Positions 42,759 to 52,023 of a stretch of DNA of 64,000 bases are shown here, one piece after another. The stretch's first letter is position 1. The number at the start of each line of letters is the position of its first letter. This DNA comes from Apostichopus japonicus. Lineage: Eukaryota > Echinodermata > Holothuroidea > Aspidochirotida > Stichopodidae. The translations under genes were made by a program, and so were the position numbers. The stretch covers positions 23,710,398 through 23,774,397 of the forward strand of contig NC_092577.1 of NCBI RefSeq assembly GCF_037975245.1, written 5' to 3'. Below the pieces are notes generated by a model. It had not been told where the DNA came from. It saw only the letters and a list, made by a program, of their open reading frames with translations, and did no database searches.

Positions 42759-44260
42759 TCTCTCCCGTTCGATGCTACTTGGTCAGATGTCATGATCAAG
42801 GTAAATGGCATCTGGCTAGGTTATGGTGCCCCGGAGGCCACCACTTGGGCCGAGAAGGCTGATCAGGTGGAGGCAAGGCTCGACACATTCAGTCACAGGT
42901 GGCTCTCCCTCCCTGGGAAGGTTACAGTTGTAAATAGGTTTATTGTTCCTCTCCTTTGGTATCCTGGTACGGTGATCGCCGCACCGGATCATGCCTTGGT
43001 GCGACTGGAGAGGATCATTTTTTATTTCATTTGGGGAAAGCGCAAACCAAACCTTGTCAAAAGGACCGTTCTGTATAAGACCCCCTTGAGCGGTGGGCTT
43101 GGTTTGGTCCACCTACCATCTAAACTGCGCTTTCTCCTCTTGAAAGGTGTTTTTGTTGCTTTTTAAAATCCTTTCCCTTTGCTTTTTTTGTTAGGTACTG
43201 GGGTGGGTTTCTTTTTCGACACCACTGGCCCGGATCCTTTTCCAATAACCGGGCAAATGCGACACGCCCTTCTGGGGTCTATACTCAGATTGGTGACTCT
43301 CTTCGTAGAATCAAAGAAGAGGGTGGGCCACATGTTCTGCTGAACGTGGCCCCCTCTGTGTTATACCCACCATTGTTTCGTTCAATGCTCGCGCCTGTGT
43401 GCCCGTCTGCTTGCCGGACCGCCATCTCTCCACATGTGTGGCGGTCTGTGTGTTGCAAGTCACTAGATAGCCGTCTCAGGGACTTGGCGTGGAGGATTGC
43501 ACATGGGGTCCTCATCACTAACCATTTTCGCCTAGTCAGGTGGCGATTAGGTGATGGGATTTGTCCCCGTGTGGGCTGTAAAGCCATCGAGACTATGCAA
43601 CACCTTTTGCTGGAGTGTCCCTTTGTCCGGTTGGTGTGGGATTGGTTTCACGCCTTCGTTATTGGTGTTATTGGTTGCACACAGTGGGCCATTAGTAGTG
43701 ATTTTGTTTTGTATGGTTTGTTGCCCCCTGTGTGCCCAACCTGGGTTAGGGATCTGCTGTTGTTGTTTGCCGCTGTCATCAGGAGACACATCTGGAACAG
43801 CAGATGCCGCCTAGTTTTCGACGGGGACGTCTGGAGGGCAGAGGATGTTGTCCCCCTCGTGCAGAGTGACATCAGGTTGCGCATGGAGGCGGACCATGCA
43901 CGGCTTCCCGACACTGCCTTTTGTAGACGCTGGCGCAAGCCCGTCGTCTACTATCGGGACGGCGTACCCCGGATGAAATTTTGAGTTAGTTGGTAGGTGT
44001 GGGGGCTGTGTGGTCGTTACATATTATAGGTTGGTTTAATTTTTCTCTTTGTGGTTTGGGGTTGGCTTTTTGGGGCCTGTTTGTAGTGTTTTATTTGTTT
44101 TGCTTCTGTTGGCCTTTGGGTCCGTGCCCTTTTCGCGTCACGTTCAACGCTGCGTTAGTGGGAGATTGATGGGTTTCAGTTGTTGCTTTACAGACTGGGT
44201 TTGTTTTTGGTTTTGTTGACCTTTGGTCCGTGTCCGTTTCTTAGCACGTAAAAAGCACAC
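42759..44260 (+). mobile_element. Tx1-B LINE, 5'-truncated copy with 10-bp target duplication
   Basis: Inserted in CR1-like LINE 2 ORF1 and flanked by exact agactgaata at 42749-42758 and 44261-44270. It begins inside the RT thumb (LPFDATWSDVMIKVNGIWLG, equivalent to LPFGASWSDQN.IKINGIWFG in family A) directly after the duplication. It runs through the end of ORF2 (stop at 43982) and a 3' UTR to gcacgtaaaaagcacac. Families A and B align along the protein but are clearly separate at DNA level except at the 3' terminus. Confidence 0.9.
42762..43984 (+). pseudogene. Tx1-B ORF2 C-terminal region
   Basis: First open piece to 43166: NGIWLGYGAPEATTWAEKAD, VNRFIVPLLWYPGTVIAAPD, GGLGLVHLPSKLRFLLLKGV. 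Damage lies between 43166 and 43346. The second piece, 43346-43984: PHVWRSVCCKSLDSRLRDLA, WRIAHGVLITNH, the zinc site CPRVGCKAIETMQHLLLEC (CX4C..HX4C), RRHIWNSRCRLVFDG, and the end VYYRDGVPRMKF-stop. The zinc site matches the post-RT zinc-binding domain of Tx1 elements. It lacks the endonuclease and RT core because of 5' truncation. Confidence 0.85.
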
Positions 44261-44908
44261 AGACTGAATAATGTTTTGCGACTCCTTCTGAACATTATTG
44301 GTGCCTACCTGGACTACAACCACCTCCTCATCTGACACGATTTTGTTCACCCTTTTAGAGACATCCTGGATTTTAGCACCTGGCAAACATACCCTGACCC
44401 TTTTTGCTTTATCCGCCCTGCAGAACTCTCGGTCTACATACCGTACTATTGAATCGCCACACAATACCATTCTTCCTTTCGACCTCTCCTGTCCCCACTT
44501 ACCGCTGTTTACAACCACACTACCCTCTTCTATCACATCACAATCACCAAGCACTTCGTCCACTACTAGCCACTCACTATTTCCCTCCTGGGAGACTTCA
44601 TTCCCATCATCAACATCACGCAACTCCTCCACAGGTAACACGTCAAAACCATTACAAGTTGGAACAACCTCGCAACAATCCCTTTCAGCAACTGCACTAC
44701 TCACAGCCCTACTATTCCCGACTTCCGTCCATACACAACTACAGCTTTTCAATACCTCCTCTAATTCCTTAAGTTTCACACACTTATCGCAAACAAACAC
44801 AATAGCTTCACTAGACGCTGATTTAAAATCACATTCCAAGCCAGAAATCTCAAACTCAATCCACATATTACACGCATCACAGCAGACTAAACGATCAGGC
44901 ACAGCCAT
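44261..44908 (-). pseudogene. CR1-like LINE 2 ORF1: Cys-rich finger plus SGNH hydrolase
   Basis: In several CR1-group LINEs ORF1 carries an esterase domain of debated role, perhaps membrane or particle association. ATG at 44908 starts MAVPDRLVCCDACNMWIEFE, and with the downstream VFVCDKCVKL this gives a PHD-like Cys cluster (CCDxC...CDKC, about residues 9-70). After an acidic spacer, VLCGDSIVRYVDREFC (about residue 150) holds the GDS block with the nucleophile Ser, and VVVQVGTNNVQKES the GTN block. The frame is open for all 215 codons to the Tx1-B insertion; the remaining catalytic DGLH lies at 42545-42539. The spacing is normal for the fold. Confidence 0.8.
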
Positions 44909-44964
44909 AACGAAAATACTAAGTCAAAGAAAAAAACAGCGTACACAGAAAATCGAACACACGA

Positions 44965-45515
44965 CGCGCAGCTTAGGCTAAACAGAGACTATACACTGAA
45001 CGATAGGATACACTGACGCTACAGACCTTAAACCACGGACAGAACTGAAACGACAAAAACAGCTCAGATTGAACACAAAAACATGCAGAATGAAAGTTAC
45101 AGACAATAAATAAGGAATACACTGAGGCACAGAAAACCCGCGATCACAGAAAATCACGATTAGCAGTTTAGGCTTAAGAGAGACAATATACTGAACGAAA
45201 GAATACACTGACGTTACAGACCTAAAACAACGGACAGCACTGAAAGAAGACGAAAAACAGCACAGATTGAACACATAAACATGCAGAATGACAGGAACAG
45301 ACAATAGTAACGAATACACTAAGGCACAGAAAAACGCGGAAAAAACGATACTCACGATTAGCAGCTTAGGCTCAACATAGACTAAACTGAACGATAGGAT
45401 ACACTGACGCTACAAACCTTAAACCACGGACAGCACCGACACAAGACAAAAAACAGCACAGATTGAACAAAAAATATGCAGAATGACAGGAACAGACGAA
45501 AATAACTCGAAATAA
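44965..45515 (-). repeat. 5' UTR tandem monomers (three, about 196 bp) of CR1-like LINE 2
   Basis: Three monomers share 'agcttaggctmaacagagac', 'gataggatacactgacgcta', 'accacggacagcac' and 'gcagaatgacaggaacagac', starting at 44970, 45165 and 45363. They lie directly upstream of ORF1 on the minus strand, where LINE promoters are found. The layout resembles the promoter monomers of rodent L1; a role in transcription is inference. The monomers differ by several percent. Confidence 0.8.
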
Positions 45516-45887
45516 AGAAGAAAACGAATCACAAGGTGTTGGATAACAAAAAATCATCCCAAAAATTAACGAAATGCAAAGAGCTCCGAAAAAGTACGTG
45601 TATACGCTTCAACGACCAGTTTTTTTACAAACTTTTCCTTACAGAAATACATTGGCTGCCCGTGCAACAACGTATTTGGTTCAAGATCGCTTTGCTTACT
45701 TTCAAGTCACCACATGGGTTAGCTCCCTTTTATATGAGCGTATTCATTGAAAAACACATGCCACGGAGAGCTTCAGCGGTGCTTTTATGCCGATCGAAGA
45801 TCACCAAAACCAGTTTTTACGGTAACAGGGCGTTTGCGAACTCGTCTCCTATGGAACGCCAAAAGGGCAATGTATTTGATGTTGTCT

Positions 45888-46243
45888 CCTTCGATGCTAT
45901 TGTCTAATTTAATGTTGTTGTTTACTTTTATGTTGTCTCATTTGATGTTGTTGTCTCCTTTGATGTTGTTGTCTACTTTTATGCCGTTGTCTACTTCAAT
46001 GTTGTTGTCTCCCTTAATGACGTTGTCTCCTTTAATGTTGTTGTCTCCCTTGATGCCGTTGTCTACTTTAATGTTGTATCCTTTGATGCCGTTGCGTCCT
46101 TTAATGCCGTTGTCTACTTTAATGTTGTTCTCTCCTCTGATGCCGTTGCCTCCTTTAACGTTGTTGTCTACTTTGATGCCGTTGTCTCATTTGATGCCAT
46201 TGTCTCATTTGATGCCGTTGTCTACTTTGATGCTGACTGCGCT
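45888..46243 (+). repeat. 18-bp minisatellite, about 19 units
   Basis: The unit is tttgatgccgttgtctac with frequent variants (atgttgttgtctcc). It starts at the broken end of the L2-like LINE. Because 18 is a multiple of three, it generates a spurious 173-codon frame of six-residue repeats. Confidence 0.85.
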
Positions 46244-47129
46244 GTTCACCAAAAGCAGTATGGTATGACGTCAAAGTACGTAATATAGCGCGCATATATG
46301 GATTGATCAGTATGTACGTGCACATAAATGTGACTGCGCAATCAAGTACGTTTATGCTCAGAAGCCAGAATACACACGCAAAATGTCAGAGAGAAATCGA
46401 TTAGCCCATCTTGTCGGTCTCGGTTACACCAACAAAATAATAGCAGAAATGATGGGACTCTGTTAAATCAGTCAAGAACTTACGAAAGTCCTTCAACTTG
46501 AGAAAAAAAGATATTTGTGGTGAAGTTACAGGTACGGGCCTAGTCTTTTTATATTTAATACAAATAATAATAGTACTAGGCCTATATAGCTAGATAATAA
46601 TGCACGGCTCAACTCTAGTAACTCAGACTGTATTGTATTGTAATATACTTACTACTAATAGTAATAAAAAGTACTAGGCCTAGGCTCATTACTACAGCCT
46701 GGTACCTTGAGTGACTCAAGCTTAAGGTCATTACATTCAAATTCAATGGGAATCCGGGTACCCCTGTACCAATATATGTAACACTATATATATGACAATA
46801 TTGTTGACCTTGTTATGATTATTAGGTGATTTATTTTGAAGTCATTCTAATATGAAAAACATTCATAACTGACAGTGCTTAGTTTATTTTCTCATTTGAT
46901 TCTAAATACAGTGCATGAAACTTGTTCAATGATACCTTAATCAGCAAATCTCTGGTTTTTCTGCTTATAGATCCACAACTCCATGAAATGGTGACTGCAG
47001 CCTTGACAAGAAACCCAAACTATGGGGAAAAGATGGTTCATGGACTGCTGGCTTCCAAAGGAATTTCAGCGGCAGAAGTTGCGACAGTCTCTTCGCAGGG
47101 TTGACCCACAGGGTGAGAATAATAATATT

Positions 47130-47525
47130 TGTTGACTTGATCCACACAAGTGGTGTGTGTGTGCATGTATCAGTCTGAAGTTGAATGGGATTACTCTCCA
47201 ACGTGGTATGTATAGCTTTGAATTTAGTCAGCACGAGAATTCTATTGACAATTTTGGTCAAAGGTCATTTGCATCCAATAGAGGTCAAACACTGAAAACC
47301 ATATAATCAGACTTGCTCAACCATGTCAACAGAGGTCAAACACGGAGAAGAGGGAGGTTTGGATGAATCTCAACTTCTATATATTGAGAGTGAACCATTC
47401 GCGATAATAGCATAGACATCATTATATAATACCGTACCTTCTCAACACCTGTACACTCACTGTGTCCAGAATCAGAGCCAAGTTTAACAGCCAAGGAACA
47501 ATGAAATGTTGTAAATTCTTATTTT
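47130..47525 (-). repeat. AGGTCA-family repeat copy in an intron
   Basis: Contains a GT-rich tract at about 47150-47163, 'ggtcaaaggtcatttgcatc', 'agaggtcaaacactgaaaac', and ends with 'caaggaacaatgaaatgttg', the inner end motif of the family. It is inverse to 12.3-15.6 kb. Confidence 0.5.
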
Positions 47526-47752
47526 CAAATGACCCCATAATATCCAAATGAAGTAAATTGATCATTATTTTACTTATTTAGTCTTCGGAAAGTTTCACCA
47601 CAAGAAATAAATTTAGTAATATGATAAATAGTATAAATGTGGCAGAGTTTTATTGATGTACATTTGTTGTCTATGTTTGCATGTGACCTAAAAAATGTTT
47701 TAACATAACTGTAAACTAACTTGTGTCAGTAAAATCATTCCTTTTCTTACAG

Positions 47753-47853
47753 GAGTTGAAAGGAGAAAGGCAACAACATTGCACAGAAGGCAGTTACCAT
47801 GTGGAAGGGCCAAATTCTGTTTGGCATATAGACGGCAACCAGAAATTGATAAG
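47753..47853 (+). pseudogene. Integrase-core exon with first catalytic Asp
   Basis: Acceptor ccttttcttacag and donor aag|gtata border SYHVEGPNSVWHIDGNQKLI. The Asp in WHIDGN is the first of the D,D,E triad. The split AG|G codon joins to TGGCGG of the next exon to give LIRWRF, as in family members. Confidence 0.7.
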
Positions 47854-47860
47854 GTATATA

Positions 47861-48207
47861 CTAGTGTTTGCACCGAGTACCCGACAGTCACATCACTACC
47901 GGATCCTATTTTATTAGCCGATTTCCACCTTTAAAAATTTCAAATTGTGGCATTTTTCACGTCTGAGCGGTACCGGGTAATGTATCCGGTGCGCCGAGCG
48001 GTATCTGGCAGTATATCCGGACGTGCCGGCCACTAAACAGAAGTACCAGGCCTGGAAGAAAACACGCCCGGCACTGCCCGACATTGGTAATTACTGCCCG
48101 GAATATTAAAATAGTGCCCGGTGCCCAAAAAATTGGGTACCCGGGTACCCGACAGGTAGCAGGGTCCGGGTATCCCGGTACAAATTTTCTACCCGGTGCA
48201 AACAATA
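47861..48207. mobile_element. MITE with TGTTTGCACCG inverted ends
   Basis: Left end ctagtgtttgcaccgagtac and right end tacccggtgcaaacaatag form inverted repeats of about 17 bp with a few mismatches. The interior is rich in gggtacccg-type palindromes. About 347 bp, noncoding. No clear target duplication was seen, so the superfamily is open. Confidence 0.55.
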
Positions 48208-48318
48208 GGATCAAGTTTTATACATTCACATGGAATGCAATGATATTAACCTAACATGTGATTAGAGTAAAAATATGTCCTGCAGGAGGGGCAGAAGAAA
48301 CTTTGTGGTCACTATGGT

Positions 48319-48670
48319 CTAGTGTTTACACGGGGTTACCCGCCCGACTGAATGCCACCTGGTTCTTAATTTATTACCTGAACCCTCAAAATCATCATGT
48401 GCAGGTCTATCACTCATCAAATTTGCAGTAAATTTGAAAAGAAACCATGAAAAATTATATACATAATGTACCCAATTACAAACAAACTGTTGAATTATCA
48501 GTTTCAATGACAAGTATCTTTCAATACATCAATTTTTGCTGGTACAGAATGTGCATTACCAGTATGTGATACAGTGCATTTAGTGTTACACAGATCATAG
48601 TGGAAATAAAATTAGGGTTCCCGAGGGGTAATGTGTCTTATTACCTGAGTCCTAAATTTATTACCTTTGG
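48319..48670 (+). repeat. Interspersed repeat, partner of 56950-57245
   Basis: Begins ctagtgtttacacgggg, similar to the preceding MITE end. It shares ccctcaaaatcatcatgt, caggtctatcactcat, acaaacaaactgttgaatta and gtgatacagtgcatttagtg with 56950-57245 in the same orientation. Probably a related non-autonomous DNA element. Confidence 0.6.
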
Positions 48671-49639
48671 AAAGACTAATATATACATGCACAGTATTGG
48701 ATAGAGTGAATATTAACAATTATTTAATGCATTCTGGGGACAAACACTAAGAGTATATGATCACATGCATTATACTCTACATTATGTCATGTCACTATGA
48801 CTAATAATATCCCCCCTCCCCGCCCCCCCCCCCCCAAAAACAGCAGCAGCATTGAATTTAGTAAAGTCATATTGTGTAGTAAAGTTAAGTTTTGTAACCA
48901 GTTAATATTGTGTGCATTTGTATAGTATTTGAATGCTATGTAGAAGGTAAATTGATTGGCAAATGTTAAAAATGGTGGAGCATTTTGCTATATGATACCA
49001 ATTAAGTCCAACACTGCATACCGGTGATGCAGGGGCCGCCTGGTTCATAGACATTCGTGATGAACCAAGGGCCACTTTTGATTAATTAGGGGCAAGTTAA
49101 TACAAAGAGTATGGTCAATTGGGCTCTGTATACAATGGATGAAATTCAAATTTAATTCCAAATATGTTATAGCCTATGCATAACTATAATAAATATTGCT
49201 AAATTATTGCAGATTTGGCTTGGGTATGTGACATTGGCCCAAATTGCTGGCTTTCTGTTAAATTTGGTTTGGAATGACCAGGAGCTACTTTCTCTCAACC
49301 ATTCTAGTAGAACCAGGGGTCACCTTGAGGCTGACCAGGGGCTAAATGGCCCATGGCTCGTGCTTATTTCGAGCCTTGGATGCAGTAGAATTGAATGTTT
49401 GGTTTAGCATGCCAATATAAATGTACCCATTAATATATAGGTTTATGCATGTCAACCTTGTGTGACCTCAAATGTCCATTGATTACTCCCAAGTGATGTT
49501 CGCTTCATTATTATTTGTGTAATCATTTTACTCAATACGGAGTAGTACTTACAGATACCTAATGGTTAATTACTACATGGTGACCTGAAATGATATTTAT
49601 TTGAAATTTACATTTCATACTATACAATTTTTTTTCAAG
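48671..49639. other. Intron part without recognised features
   Basis: AT-rich, with a C-run at about 48822-48834. A chance 66-codon frame lies at 49207-49407. Nothing coding recognised. Confidence 0.35.
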
Positions 49640-49924
49640 GTGGCGGTTTGTCATTCATGGTGGCATTGATGGCTATAACAGGATCACAGTCTTCCTTCGT
49701 TGTGCTTCTAATAACAGGGCAGAGACTATGCTCTCATCATTTCAAAGAGGGGTATTAGATTTCGGACTCCCAGCAAAAGTGAGCTCAGACAAAGGAGGTG
49801 AAATGTTCTGGTTTGTTCATTCCTGATGAACCATCCTCTTCGTGGGCCCGAATCAAAGCCTTTCATCACAGGTCGGAGTGTCCACAATGAAAGGATTGAA
49901 CGCTTATGGAGGGATGTTTTAACG
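49640..49924 (+). pseudogene. Integrase-core exons with second Asp and Glu blocks
   Basis: 49640-49797 reads WRFVIHGGIDGYNRITVFLR, CASNNRAETMLSSFQRGVLD and FGLPAKVSSDKGG (second Asp in SSDKGG). A donor-like gtgaaat follows. After a short interval with acceptor ttcatcacag, 49872-49924 reads RSVHNERIERLWRDVLT with the Glu block, then a donor gtaggat. The segment that usually lies between DKGGE and VGRSVHN is missing or unrecognisable. Confidence 0.65.
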
Positions 49925-51755
49925 GTAGGATGATATGTTTTACAAACTTTTTTTTTTAACTCTTATTTATGTTAGTGAAAATACACATTGTACTGTCATC
50001 ACATCTCCACATTTCATGATAGATGTCAATACAATTTGACACTTGGCTTATTTATCGTTCTCCTATTTCACATACCGTATATGTTCTTGAAACACTTCTG
50101 AAAAACTGATATGACTCAAACCCACATATAAAGAATTATATTTTTCACATACAAGTTTATCATAATTACAACAAACATATCAACTTACTGCGCAGTATCC
50201 AGTATTTTTGTTATAAGCGAACGTTTTCTGTTCCATGATAGTGAATTCAGTTTGAGATATCAGCCTAAAAACCTGAAGATATGCAAATAGGCATTGTTAT
50301 TCCTTGCTGTATTGGTTTTGCTGGGTCAACTACACGGTATGAACAGGGTAGGAACTAAGCGAGGGCTGAGGGCGATTATCCCCCATTCAAAAAAGGCCCT
50401 GGAGGGCGAATTTGCCCATACATATAGTGTAAGGAAGAAACATTTGGGCAAATTTTAGCCCCATCAGTCACAAAAGAGCCCTCCTCAGCCAAAATTTATT
50501 TCATACCCTGCTCAAATACTGTCTTGCAAAAATAACTTGAGAATACAAATGCCTACTGCATCAATATTTGACATGTGAGTTTTTTATATGGAGTACAAAC
50601 ACCATATTGTTTGTTGTGATATTACAAGGTCAACAGTGGTCAATAAAAAACTTGTAAACACAAGAACAGTGTTTTAGCAAATCCATATACTGTATGTAGG
50701 CTGCCCATATGGTGTACAAGAGCCTTTTGATTTTAATGCCTCTTTAAAGTCATTTTAGGTCAACGAAGTTCAAACTCACCTTGTGCGCCTCCCATCTTCA
50801 GAAGCAATTTTTAACTACGTACCCAATTATGCTGACTGTCTGACTGCATAGATTTCTTTCGCATCCGGCAAGGAATAAAAAAAGCTATGCTAGGATGACC
50901 TCTCCTACAAATTTGGAAGGCATTTTATTATACTTGGGTATTGTTTGTTCTGGTAATTTATGGTGACGTCATATATATTTCATTCTTGATGAGTCTGAAG
51001 GTGTCGGAATCATTGGAATCCTGTTAGCATTTGTCCCTGCATGTTGAGTTTGTTACATTTGTGAAAATCTCGAACCGAAAGTTAGAATTTATTCATACTT
51101 GGTATTAATGTGTTGGTAGAGAGTGGGTACGTGGTTATATATGTTCAAGAGTTGATTGATGCATATTTATTAGGGGGCGGGGCTTAAGTTTATTTTCACT
51201 AAAATAGCTTGTAAACATTGTAACTGAATAACGACAAGCTGGATTGAAGTCATACTTGGTGTATAGATGCGCCATAGTGAGTAGAAGAACCCTATTGATT
51301 TTGGTGCTCATATCAAGAATATTGAGGTCACAGGGTCAAATGTAAACATTTTCCGAATTGAATCATACTTTGTGTGGAGGTCATAATCTTTGAAGTGCTA
51401 GTTTGTGCAGTGTTTAATGTTTTAACATGCAAAGGAATCACAAAACATTTTGTTTCTGGTTACCACTACTGACCACAGATGATTTTAGAAACAAGAGGGA
51501 TTTCATAACAACACATATTGCATGAGGTAACTAACTGCATACAAAGCATTGGCTCAACTGCAAGTTAGCATTGTATTAAAGGCTGATTGTGTTCTTGGTA
51601 TTAGCACCCAATTTAACCTCATAAAAATAACCCTATGAATTTTGTTAGGGGTATTTCATGTCAACATGGGTCAAACCATCAACACTTTGTAACATTAAAA
51701 CGGAATCATAGTTTATTCTGGTTTTATTTATTTCAATTTGCTAATGTTTCAACAG
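49925..51755. other. Long intron with an AGGTCA-family copy at about 50830-51470
   Basis: The repeat copy shows the end motif 'ctgcatagatttctttcgca..ggcaaggaataa' at about 50842-50878, then 'attgatgcatatttattagg', 'tgatttttgg-like' phrases, 'gaggtcacagggtcaaatg', and the far end 'acaaaacattttgtttctgg' at about 51440. The rest is unremarkable. Confidence 0.45.
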
Positions 51756-52023
51756 GGGTGTGCAAGTACATACTAAACGCTTTTCAGCAAACCAGAGGAT
51801 GACGGCCAACTAGACATCGCTGCTGATATTGATCTGATGGTATTGCACTTGGTGTTCCTTCCAATTATAAATGACCACTTGGGGATATTTCAATGAAGCC
51901 ACATGCATCACAAGATCAGAACTGCAAACAACAAGACCCCCATGCAGCTCTATCATACAGCCATCGATGAAGGACATCATGTGGATTTTATCAGTGACGT
52001 AGATATAGAAATATATAGTAAAG
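51756..52023 (+). pseudogene. Integrase-family C-terminal exon
   Basis: After acceptor ctaatgtttcaacag, the block reads EDDGQLDIAADIDLMVLHLV, FLPIINDHLGIF and, past a stop, HHKIRTANNKTPMQLYHT, then an acidic stretch ending at a donor (aaag|gtggtg). The LHLVFLP.IN...F...W..H..RT..N.TP.QL pattern is the conserved C-terminal part of this protein family. Confidence 0.65.

Larger units (their letters stand above)
36846..45635 (-). mobile_element. CR1-like LINE 2, nearly full length, inserted in the L2-like LINE
   Basis: Flanked by tcctta at 36840-36845 and 45636-45641; excision restores the host frame. On the minus strand, in order: a 5' UTR with three tandem monomers (45515-44965); ORF1 (44908 onward) with a Cys-rich finger and an SGNH hydrolase; ORF2 endonuclease (42383-41619); linker and RT (38780-37039); and a 3' tail, TACTAAACTAAACTAA. 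Two later insertions interrupt it: 42759-44260 and 38794-41608. Without them the length is about 4.45 kb, normal for CR1. Frameshifts in ORF2 make it inactive. Confidence 0.85.
33990..45900 (+). mobile_element. L2-like LINE fragment, host of two large nested insertions
   Basis: Three separated pieces form one LINE RT thumb/C-terminal region. At 33990-34103: MNNHVKSVVQAESFAIH. At 36660-36845: RIGKLMRYLDKTSSTRLF, then NALLYGLQDFDIANIT and LQNSAARLVTTCGKREHMKT. At 45642-45890: EIHWLPVQQRIWFKIALLTF, KSPHGLAPFYMS. Removing the inserts with one copy of each target duplication (caccg; tcctta) restores SFAIH-RIGKL and HMKTIL-TEIHWLPV in frame. The style 'NALLYGL...LQNSAARLV...HWLPV' belongs to L2/CR1-group LINEs. 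The copy also has its own older damage. Confidence 0.8.

Noticed and set aside
44298-44981. 227-codon Ser/Thr-rich plus-strand frame
   Set aside because: It is the antisense shadow of the CR1-like LINE ORF1, which has recognisable catalytic blocks.
45747-46268. 173-codon open frame with six-residue repeats
   Set aside because: It is produced by the 18-bp minisatellite, whose unit is a multiple of three; there is no start context or domain.
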